Assembly: GCA_964561525.1 (NCBI GenBank)
Contig: CAZLPY010000064.1
Coordinates: forward strand, 1 to 5,476
Length of the DNA stretch: 5,476 nucleotides
Origin: CAZLPY01 sp964561525
GTDB lineage: Bacteria; Patescibacteriota; UBA1384; CAJBMM01
Direction of reading: 5' to 3'
The position numbers and the translations under genes are program-made. Shown here one piece after another: positions 1 to 5,284 of this stretch. The notes under the pieces are model-generated. The model did no database searches. It had not been told where the DNA came from and saw nothing but the letters and a program-made list of their open reading frames with translations. Numbering within the stretch: the stretch's first letter is position 1; each line of letters begins with the position of its first letter.

Positions 1-135
1 TGCGTAAGATAATTTTCCTTTAGCATAGCGCCGCTCTTTAATTACGTCCCGCACTTTTCGAGCCAATGGCAATAGCCCCGGAACCTTTTGTGCCAAGCGT
101 ATTGGTAGACTAGTTTGCGTAGGAGAGCTACTCAC
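1..135 (-). CDS. Unidentified protein, N-terminal 45 codons (runs off window)
   Basis: The frame is open from a GTG at 135-133 to the window edge, 45 codons without a stop. The GTG overlaps the wzt stop codon in a GTGA arrangement, a common sign of translational coupling. A GGGAG Shine-Dalgarno sequence lies 8 bases upstream, inside the end of wzt. The visible protein begins MSSSPTQTSLPIRLAQKVPG and continues with a basic stretch rich in Arg and Lys (residues about 27-42). There is no obvious signal peptide or membrane segment. Its position directly after wzt suggests a glycosyltransferase, a sugar methyltransferase or another glycan-assembly protein, but that is inferred from context only and I do not recognise the family. 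The existence of the gene is fairly secure; its function is not. Confidence 0.68.
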   Translation of the reverse strand, partial: MSSSPTQTSLPIRLAQKVPGLLPLARKVRDVIKERRYAKGKLSYA

Positions 136-1340
136 GCTTTGAACTCCCACTCGGAACTTATAAGTAAGGCTGATGGGAAAGTGGCTACTGAAATACCAGT
201 ACCAAAAGCTGGCGTTTCCGTAATCGTAAACTGCCCAACTTCTTCATTATTGAGATAATGGTGGCCATCGATCCAAACACTGATGTCTAAGCCGTAGCTT
301 CCAGGGGCCAACTTAGGCAAAGACAAAGTGGTTATAACCTTGCCATGCGTTTTAGTGCGGTGATGGACATCCTCAAGATGGTTGTGCGTGTATGCGAGAA
401 GGTTACCGTCCTTTTTGGCGGTAATGCCCCAGCCGATACACAGATCACCGTTGGGCACTTTGGAATGATAATCGAGCGTAATGACTAACGGATCCCCTGA
501 GATAATGTCCGGAGTTTGGTTAAGATCAGCACCGTTTAGTTGCAGATGATTGAATGAGATATCGCCATTAGGCACCACTATCTCATTTGATCCAGCAACG
601 GTGCTTAGTTGATTTTGATATGCATTAATAAGGGTTTCGACACTGTCGTAGCTAGTGGCATGGCCTTTTTCGAGCAAGATGCCGCGGCTGCAGAGCTGCC
701 TGATCGCGCCCATATTGTGGCTCACAAAAATCACCGTCCGGCCTTCTTTGCCTACTTCTTCCATGCGCCCTAAACATTTTTTTTGAAATCCTGCGTCGCC
801 AACCGCCAGAACTTCATCAACAATTAGAATCTCAGGCTCCAAATGTGCAGCAACTGCAAATGCCAATCGTACATACATGCCACTTGAGTATCGCTTCACT
901 GGTGTATCGAGAAACTTCTCAATCTCGGCGAAAGCTACAATCTCGTCAAATTTTCTGGTTATCTCACGGCGCGTCATGCCTAAAATAGCGCCATTCAGGA
1001 AGATATTCTCCCGGCCAGTTAATTCAGGATGGAATCCGGTTCCAACTTCGAGCAAAGAGGCCACGCGCCCACGCATTGTTATTTTGCCGCTTGTAGGAGG
1101 AGTAATCTGAGACAGAATTTTTAGTAGGGTACTTTTACCGGCGCCGTTACGCCCAATCACGCCAACCGCTTCTCCGGTATAAATATCAGCAGAAACATCT
1201 TTCAATGCCCAAAAAGGCTTGGTCTTCGAGCGACGCTGAAATACCTTGGTCAACGAATCGCGCAGGGAATAGTACTGCTCTTTGCTACCAATGCGGTACT
1301 CTTTGCTCAAGTTTTGAATAGAAATAATAGGCTGTTTCAT
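132..1340 (-). CDS. wzt: Polysaccharide ABC exporter, ATP-binding subunit with Wzt-type C-terminal domain
   Basis: This is the ATPase of an ABC-2 type polysaccharide exporter. It acts on the cytoplasmic face of the inner membrane and powers export of an undecaprenyl-linked glycan through the Wzm permease encoded just upstream. Visible in the 402-residue protein: Walker A GRNGAGKST (63-71), the family-typical LLEVGTGFHPELTGREN segment where the Q-loop lies (96-112), signature YSSGM (151-155), Walker B ILIVDE (171-176) and the H-loop histidine H208 in VSHN. Beyond about residue 250 there is an extra domain of roughly 140 residues, predicted to be a beta-sandwich. In Wzt proteins such as that of E. 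coli O9a this domain recognises the capped end of the O-antigen; TagH/KpsT-like ATPases without it are shorter. The start is the ATG at 1340, 7 bases after the wzm stop, with only a weak GAG-type ribosome site, so coupling to wzm is likely. The export role is secure; the glycan it recognises is not known. Confidence 0.95.
   Translation of the reverse strand: MKQPIISIQNLSKEYRIGSKEQYYSLRDSLTKVFQRRSKTKPFWALKDVSADIYTGEAVGVIGRNGAGKSTLLKILSQITPPTSGKITMRGRVASLLEVGTGFHPELTGRENIFLNGAILGMTRREITRKFDEIVAFAEIEKFLDTPVKRYSSGMYVRLAFAVAAHLEPEILIVDEVLAVGDAGFQKKCLGRMEEVGKEGRTVIFVSHNMGAIRQLCSRGILLEKGHATSYDSVETLINAYQNQLSTVAGSNEIVVPNGDISFNHLQLNGADLNQTPDIISGDPLVITLDYHSKVPNGDLCIGWGITAKKDGNLLAYTHNHLEDVHHRTKTHGKVITTLSLPKLAPGSYGLDISVWIDGHHYLNNEEVGQFTITETPAFGTGISVATFPSALLISSEWEFKA
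144..148 (-). promoter_or_regulatory. Ribosome binding site for the GTG-start gene
   Basis: On the minus strand GGGAG lies 8 bases before the GTG at 135-133, within the last codons of wzt. It decides the start of the downstream partial gene, which would otherwise be missed because it has a non-ATG start and is cut by the window edge. Confidence 0.6.
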
Positions 1341-1347
1341 AATACAC

Positions 1348-2181
1348 TCATAAGATATCCGCGAAAAAGCGTTCGGTTTTGCGGAAATAGATCAGGCCAA
1401 TGATAAACATTACAATGCTGGCTGCTACGGAAATGCCAAAGAGCGGCCAATCAATACTGCTGGTGCCAAAAAAGAGACTGCGTGCCACATTAACCACGCC
1501 AGTCATGGGGTTAAGATAGAGTATCCATTGGTATGGTGCAGGTACTAAGCTTACTGGGTAGATAACAGGAGTGAGAAACAATAAAAGTTGGATAAAAAAT
1601 GGCAAAATGTAGCGTACGTCACGGTAGCGTGCGTTAATTGCGGACAGTAAAAGTCCTAAGCCGGCTGCTGCTAAGAACGCAATAAATAATAGTAGGGGAA
1701 TGGCTATTAGTCCGAGCAGGTGCGGGAAGAAGTGGAAGTACAGTCCTAAGGCCAACAACACTACTGAAGCAGCGAGAAAATCTATCAGTGGAGTAGCGGT
1801 GGTGGAAAGTGGCAAAATCAGGCGGGGGAAGTAAACTTTTTTAACGATGTTTTCGTTTTCAACTAAACAGTTAGCAGCGGTTGTTAAGGCGGTGGAGTAG
1901 TAGTTCCAAAACAACAGGCCAGCATAGACGAAGATTGGGTAGGGCACGTTATCGGAAGGTAGTTTTGCAAAGTGGCCAAAGAAAATTGTGAAGATAATCA
2001 TGGTTAAAAAGGGCTGGAAAATGGCCCAAACGATCCCAAGCATTGTTTGCTTGTAACGCACTTTAACGTCGCGCCAAACGAAAATGTACAGCAGCTCGCG
2101 ATAGCGCCAAAGTTCAGGCAGGTTTAGCCTTACCAGTCCTTTCGGAGGGGTGATATCATACTGAATTGTAGTAGTTTCCAT
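1348..2181 (-). CDS. wzm: Polysaccharide ABC exporter, membrane permease (ABC-2 family)
   Basis: This is the inner-membrane subunit that pairs with the Wzt ATPase and moves lipid-linked polysaccharide to the periplasmic side. The protein has 277 residues, close to the usual 250-290 for Wzm/TagG/KpsM permeases. Family marks are the amphipathic N-terminal segment followed by RDVKVRYKQTMLGIVWAIF (37-55), the VYFPR motif (116-120) and the NARYRDVRYILPF stretch (183-195). About six hydrophobic segments are visible, near residues 48-69, 82-103, 130-150, 154-180, 191-211 and 246-266, as expected for an ABC-2 transporter. The ATG at 2181 has AGGG five bases upstream and lies 13 bases after the gme stop; wzt follows after 7 bases. 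Gene order and motifs make the call firm. Whether the exported glycan is O-antigen, capsule or another polymer cannot be told here. Confidence 0.95.
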   Translation of the reverse strand: METTTIQYDITPPKGLVRLNLPELWRYRELLYIFVWRDVKVRYKQTMLGIVWAIFQPFLTMIIFTIFFGHFAKLPSDNVPYPIFVYAGLLFWNYYSTALTTAANCLVENENIVKKVYFPRLILPLSTTATPLIDFLAASVVLLALGLYFHFFPHLLGLIAIPLLLFIAFLAAAGLGLLLSAINARYRDVRYILPFFIQLLLFLTPVIYPVSLVPAPYQWILYLNPMTGVVNVARSLFFGTSSIDWPLFGISVAASIVMFIIGLIYFRKTERFFADIL

Positions 2182-2194
2182 ACAACCCTGAAAT

Positions 2195-3166
2195 TTATGC
2201 TTTAGTAGATAGCTTCTGCTTTACCTGTTGTTCAATCCAATTGTAGGTGTGGGTCAAACCATCCTCGAGCGATATCTGCGGTTCCCACTTTAACACCTCT
2301 CGCAAGCGAGTGTTGTCGGAGTTGCGGCCGCGTACGCCCTGTGGCCCTTTGATATGCTTTTTGGTGATTTTAATACCAGCGATTTTAGCTACCATGTCAG
2401 CCAATTCGTTAATAGTAACAAGGCGATCCTGGCCCATGTTTAGCGGTTGGTTATAATCCGAACGCATTAATTTGTAGATGCCTACGACGCAGTCGTCAAT
2501 GTAGCAAAATGAACGGGTTTGCTCACCATCGCCCCAGATTTCGATTTCCGGATTTTTCGTCAACTTGGCAACGGCAATCTTGCGGCACATTGCAGCCGGC
2601 GCTTTCTCACGCCCACCATCCCAAGCACCCATTGGACCAAAAATATTGTGAAAACGTACTATGCGTGTTTCTAAGCCATAATCTTCACGATAATGGGTGC
2701 ATAAACGCTCAGTCATCAGCTTTTCCCAACCATACGCCTCTTGTGGCTGGGCTGGATAGGCGTCCTCTTCCTTCAGCGGAGTTACATTGGCGTCTGTTTG
2801 TTTATAGTCAGGATAAATGCAGGCTGAAGAAGTATAAAAATAACGCTTCGCGCCATTTAAATGCGCTGCCTCAAGCGTATGGATGTTGATTAAAGAGTTG
2901 TTACGAAGGATGTCGGGATGATTGTGCGAAATAAATCCCATACCACCCATGTCTGCCGCCAAGGCATACACTTCTTCAACATTACGCGTTGCTTCCAAGC
3001 ATGCATCACGGCGACGTAAATCGAGCTGTTCAAATTCATCAGCGTTAGAAGCATTGTACTGCGGCTGTTTATTATCAACACCGCGTACCCAGTGCCCCTG
3101 CTCTTTCAAGTAATCAACCAAATGATGACCAATAAAACCACCAGCTCCTGTAACTAACACTCGCAT
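2195..3166 (-). CDS. gme: GDP-mannose 3,5-epimerase (extended SDR family)
   Basis: This enzyme probably converts GDP-D-mannose to GDP-L-galactose (and possibly GDP-L-gulose) in the cytoplasm, using bound NAD+ transiently. The 323-residue protein has the Rossmann motif G7-x-x-G10-x-x-G13. The active-site set known from Arabidopsis GME is present: C116 in SSACIYP, Y145 and K149 (YGWEK), and K188 in GGREKAP. The Cys-Tyr-Lys-Lys spacings (29, 4, 72 from Cys) equal those I recall for the plant enzyme (C145, Y174, K178, K217). Further GME hallmarks are RFHNIFGP (171-178), WGDGEQTRSF (211-220) and GPQGVRGRNSDN (274-285). I chose the ATG at 3166, which has AAGGAG 8 bases upstream and begins MRVLVTGAGGFIG. 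An in-frame TTG at 3214 would add 16 residues that do not resemble the family and would start upstream of the likely promoter -10 box. It heads the gme-wzm-wzt unit. All 21 arginine codons are CGN. The family call is strong; the product sugar in this organism is inferred. Confidence 0.92.
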   Translation of the reverse strand: MRVLVTGAGGFIGHHLVDYLKEQGHWVRGVDNKQPQYNASNADEFEQLDLRRRDACLEATRNVEEVYALAADMGGMGFISHNHPDILRNNSLINIHTLEAAHLNGAKRYFYTSSACIYPDYKQTDANVTPLKEEDAYPAQPQEAYGWEKLMTERLCTHYREDYGLETRIVRFHNIFGPMGAWDGGREKAPAAMCRKIAVAKLTKNPEIEIWGDGEQTRSFCYIDDCVVGIYKLMRSDYNQPLNMGQDRLVTINELADMVAKIAGIKITKKHIKGPQGVRGRNSDNTRLREVLKWEPQISLEDGLTHTYNWIEQQVKQKLSTKA

Positions 3167-3174
3167 TTTCTTTA

Positions 3175-3180
3175 CTCCTT
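3175..3180 (-). promoter_or_regulatory. Ribosome binding site of gme, fixes its start
   Basis: AAGGAG on the minus strand, 8 bases before the ATG at 3166-3164, is the strongest Shine-Dalgarno site in the window. It supports the 323-residue form of the epimerase over the form starting at the TTG at 3214. Confidence 0.8.
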
Positions 3181-3188
3181 GGCATTTG

Positions 3189-3201
3189 ATGTCTGGGACA
3201 T
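3189..3201. promoter_or_regulatory. Possible operator dyad (ATGTC-TGG-GACAT)
   Basis: A perfect 5-base inverted repeat around a 3-base centre sits at the predicted start point and touches the -10 box of gme. Further ATGTC copies lie at 3208-3212 and 3227-3231, each exactly 19 bases from the last, on the same strand as the one at 3189-3193. The position suits a repressor that would control gme, and perhaps the divergent cassette. No regulator gene is visible in the window. The match is short, so chance cannot be excluded. Confidence 0.3.
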
Positions 3202-3208
3202 TGTAGCA
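3200..3208 (-). promoter_or_regulatory. Extended -10 promoter element for gme-wzm-wzt
   Basis: On the minus strand this reads TGC then TACAAT, a TGn-extended -10 box matching TATAAT at 5 of 6 bases. It predicts a start near 3193 and an untranslated leader of about 27 bases holding the AAGGAG site. No good -35 hexamer is found at 16-18 bases. A TTGACA directly abuts the TGC, only 3 bases from the -10 box, and cannot serve as its -35. Extended -10 promoters can work without a strong -35. Predicted from sequence only. Confidence 0.45.
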
Positions 3209-3280
3209 TGTCAAAACAGAAAATTCATGTCCGCTGTTCGACTAACGATAGCAGCATTTTGCTCATCAAACAACCGCGCA

Positions 3281-3307
3281 TTGCTGAAGGTGCATTAACA
3301 ATGTAAT
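3281..3307 (+). promoter_or_regulatory. Weak candidate promoter for the Nudix-phosphatase-cupin cassette
   Basis: TTGCTG (3281-3286) and TGTAAT (3302-3307) are separated by 15 bases. The -10 matches 5 of 6 bases, the -35 only 3 of 6, and the spacing is short. The Nudix start follows 22 bases after the -10 box, with GAAAGG (3317-3322) as ribosome site. Some promoter is expected here because the cassette starts here and diverges from gme, but this particular assignment is tentative. Confidence 0.25.
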
Positions 3308-3329
3308 CTGAAAGCCGAAAGGTTAAATT

Positions 3330-4046
3330 ATGGATACTCTATACGGTTTTCCAATCCTCAGGCCCGACGAAGTTTTTCCATGGCTCACAAAACAAGGCGT
3401 CGGTCCGAGAGAAATTTCGGTTGGTCCGAAGAGTATAGAATCGTATATCGCCAATGGCCTGACGCCCAAACAGGAAAAGGCCATGCACTTCGCTCCAACC
3501 GGGATGGCGATGGAATTTGCCGACGATCCAGGCAATCCTTTTTTCTATACACTTGGAAAGCCATGGTCCAACGTGTTCATTCCGATTCCATTGGGGGAAG
3601 GACGCTGGGAATACGTCGTATTAGTGGGGGAGTATAAGCACGGTCAGCACCAAAACACGGCCGGCGGTGTAATGGTAACGCTGCCAGGAGGTGGTTGGGA
3701 AAAGGGTGATAGCGACCAGCTAACGCCGGAATCCTTCGCCGATAAGGCCAAGTATGAAGTGCGCGAAGAAACCGGCTTGAACTTAGCTAGGCTTGTGCCG
3801 TTATCAAAGCATCCTCATGCCGTTTCCGGTCGTAACAACTCGGAAGTTTGCATGTCATTTATCGGCTTTGCAAAAACGCCGATTGTACCCGGACCACTGC
3901 AACATGAGAAAACTGAAATTATGCGTCCGTTTCTCATGAAGATAACGGATTGGCTCGAAATGATCAGTCGTGGGGACGGCATCCAGAATGCCTGCGCCGA
4001 CACCACTCTGTTAGCACTAAACTACATGAATAAAATCAATGCCTGA
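3330..4046 (+). CDS. Nudix hydrolase family protein, substrate unknown
   Basis: This is probably a metal-dependent hydrolase of a nucleoside diphosphate linked to another group, such as an NDP-sugar. The 238-residue protein has a Nudix box at about 119-150: LPGGGWEKG, then E134, seven residues, then YEVREETGL (142-150). The metal-binding glutamates E143, E146 and E147 are present. The Arg that normally opens REUxEE is Tyr (Y142), and the loop between the glycine-rich part and E134 is longer than the standard spacing. The N-terminal 110 residues are unlike the short house-cleaning Nudix enzymes and may form a family-specific domain; I do not recognise it. No signal peptide or membrane segment is visible. 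The ATG at 3330 has GAAAGG 7 bases upstream. The phosphatase gene follows after 15 bases. AGA/AGG encodes 3 of 8 arginines, unlike the minus-strand genes. The fold is fairly sure, but the reaction is unknown, and with the Tyr change reduced or altered activity is possible. Confidence 0.8.
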   Translation: MDTLYGFPILRPDEVFPWLTKQGVGPREISVGPKSIESYIANGLTPKQEKAMHFAPTGMAMEFADDPGNPFFYTLGKPWSNVFIPIPLGEGRWEYVVLVGEYKHGQHQNTAGGVMVTLPGGGWEKGDSDQLTPESFADKAKYEVREETGLNLARLVPLSKHPHAVSGRNNSEVCMSFIGFAKTPIVPGPLQHEKTEIMRPFLMKITDWLEMISRGDGIQNACADTTLLALNYMNKINA

Positions 4047-4061
4047 AATAGGAGTCCAGTT

Positions 4062-4922
4062 ATGGATAGCATTTTAGCGCGCGACATTGTCATCATAGCC
4101 TTGAAGGCTGCACACGACACGCACGAACAGTTAGGAATAGCAGGGATAAAGAAGAGTGCTCTCAACCAACACGGCGAAATGGCTGTGCATGGGGATGTTG
4201 CATGTGAGAAGGCGGTTATTGGCGTCTGCCGCGAACACAAACTCGCCATAAATATTCACTCCGAAGAGCACGGACTGACTTCTATGTATAAGCCAGCGAT
4301 CTACACAGCTGTGCTAGATGGAATTGATGGCTCGAGAGCGTACATCGAGAGTTGGGGTCACGGGATGTACAGCACAATGTTCGCTATTTTCGACGGCACG
4401 GACCCTAGATACGGCGACTATCTGGCCGGAGGCATGATGTTCCATGCGACCAAGCGGCTATATTATGCCTCGAAGGGTCAAGGAGCATTGGTACGCGACC
4501 TCGAGACGGGAGCAGACACTAGAATCCATTGCGCGGCCTCCCCTGCTACACTCAATGAAGCCGCGATATGCATGGACAATCCGTCGGACCCGGCTTACGC
4601 CGGAATATTGACACCTGTGCTAAATCGATTTCCAGAAAGCCAGACGGTCAAGCGACCACGCGGCCGCTCGGAATCATGGATGGAAATAGCAAGTGGCGTC
4701 GCCCACGGGACAATCGAGGGCACTGGAAAAGGTAACCTCGAGATCGCAGTTGCCTACCCTTTAATTGTTGAAGCGGGTGGCGTTGTAGTCGACAGTGCTG
4801 GCAAAAGTATCGGAGAGCAGAAGTATCTCTCGTTTGGTCAGCAGAAAGGTAAACACCAGCTCATTATCGGGGCGTGTTCTCAGGACATGGCCGATATGAT
4901 AATCGATAGCGTTGTCAAATAA
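4062..4922 (+). CDS. Inositol monophosphatase superfamily phosphatase (IMPase/HisN/CysQ-like), substrate unknown
   Basis: This is a probable Mg2+-dependent phosphatase for a small phosphorylated molecule such as a sugar phosphate, inositol phosphate, histidinol phosphate or nucleotide 3'-phosphate. The 286 residues match the usual 260-290. Motifs run in order: GDVACEKAV (44-52, equivalent to the TxAD...E segment), SEEHG (67-71) giving the metal-binding Glu, LDGIDGSRAY (85-94) for the canonical DPIDGTxxF, GVAHGTIEG (212-220), and NLEIAVAYPLIVEAGG (225-240) for WDxAAxxLIxEAGG. Two changes stand out: the Pro of DPIDG is Gly, and the C-terminal metal-ligand Asp (preceded by Trp in the canonical motif) is Glu at 227, preceded by Leu. 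The DGSRAYIES wording is nearest to DGTRAFISG-type members such as HisN. The ATG at 4062 has AGGAG 7 bases upstream; it lies 15 bases after the Nudix gene and 20 before the cupin gene. Three of 11 arginines are AGA. The superfamily is secure, the substrate is not. Confidence 0.85.
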   Translation: MDSILARDIVIIALKAAHDTHEQLGIAGIKKSALNQHGEMAVHGDVACEKAVIGVCREHKLAINIHSEEHGLTSMYKPAIYTAVLDGIDGSRAYIESWGHGMYSTMFAIFDGTDPRYGDYLAGGMMFHATKRLYYASKGQGALVRDLETGADTRIHCAASPATLNEAAICMDNPSDPAYAGILTPVLNRFPESQTVKRPRGRSESWMEIASGVAHGTIEGTGKGNLEIAVAYPLIVEAGGVVVDSAGKSIGEQKYLSFGQQKGKHQLIIGACSQDMADMIIDSVVK

Positions 4923-4942
4923 CACGGCGGCGGATAGGCTTC

Positions 4943-5284
4943 ATGAAAATCATTGATCTAAACCAAATCCAGGAAACCCCGGTCTCGCATAATCCTGCTA
5001 TTAAGAAGAAGGTGCTGCTTGCGAACGATGTTATTCCTGGCCTCACGCAATATGCCCAGTCAACTTTCCCACCTGGTGAAATCGCTAGCGCACACGCTCA
5101 TATTGATATGTATGAGGTTTTTTTGGTTATCAAAGGCTCTGGCACTATCACTATTGATGATACCGAGGTCAAATTGTCCGCGGGCGTCTGTATTGTAGTT
5201 GAGCCAACAGAGCAGCACGAGATCAAAGCTGGCCAGGATGGACTTACTCTAAACTACTTTGGTACCACTGATAGGTCTGAGTAA
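4943..5284 (+). CDS. Small single-domain cupin protein
   Basis: This 113-residue protein is a single cupin beta-barrel. Cupin motif 1 is complete: G45, H51, H53, E58 and G65 fit G-x5-HxH-x4-E-x6-G. Motif 2 is seen as VVEPTEQHEI with P88 and H92. So all four usual metal ligands (two His and Glu of motif 1, His of motif 2) are present. Such stand-alone cupins can be sugar isomerases or epimerases, dioxygenases or ligand sensors; nothing here decides between them. The barrel's last strand, LTLNYFG (101-107), is followed by only six residues. The final 41 bases, including the codons for NYFG and the tail, lie antisense to the end of fcl, an unusual convergent overlap. The start at 4943 has only a weak ribosome site (ATAGG, 4 bases upstream), so coupling to the phosphatase gene is likely. 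Its role in the cassette is unknown. Confidence 0.85.
   Translation: MKIIDLNQIQETPVSHNPAIKKKVLLANDVIPGLTQYAQSTFPPGEIASAHAHIDMYEVFLVIKGSGTITIDDTEVKLSAGVCIVVEPTEQHEIKAGQDGLTLNYFGTTDRSE
5244..5284. other. 41-base convergent coding overlap (cupin / fcl)
   Basis: The last 13 codons and the stop of the plus-strand cupin share DNA with the last 13 codons and stop of the minus-strand fcl. Both proteins keep family-typical residues here: TYQW for fcl and YFG for the cupin. No hairpin with a T-run is seen on either side, so transcription from each gene should run antisense into the other. Confidence 0.85.

Noticed and set aside
777..784. Run of eight T (A8 on the coding strand) in wzt, a possible slippage or phase-variation tract.
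   Set aside because: It encodes part of FQKKCL, a stretch conserved in this ATPase family, so the residues explain the run. The frame is intact and A8 is short for a contingency locus.
1027..1054. Glutamate in place of the usual Q-loop glutamine of the ABC ATPase.
   Set aside because: The LLEVGTGFHPELTGREN wording is typical of polysaccharide-export ATPases of the Wzt/TagH type, so it is not unusual here.
2509..2889. Plus-strand open frame of 126 codons inside gme.
   Set aside because: It lies wholly antisense to a well-supported enzyme gene, has no ribosome site that I can see and resembles no family; it is a shadow of gme.
3209..3214. Perfect TTGACA on the minus strand upstream of gme, looking like a -35 box.
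   Set aside because: It lies only 3 bases from the TACAAT box, far too close for a -35/-10 pair, and no second -10 box is found at the right distance.
3167..3329. Transposon ends or an attachment site at the left edge of the cassette.
   Set aside because: I found no inverted repeat shared with the 5244-5300 region, no target duplication and no transposase or integrase remnant.
3380..3637. Plus-strand open frame of 85 codons inside the Nudix gene, in another frame.
   Set aside because: It is rich in Arg, Ser and Gln as expected for an out-of-frame reading and overlaps a gene with a recognisable Nudix box.
3330..5284. A base-composition shift marking the cassette as foreign.
   Set aside because: Two 60-base lines counted by hand, one in the phosphatase gene (31 G+C) and one in wzm (29 G+C), do not differ clearly. 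Only arginine codon use shows a difference.
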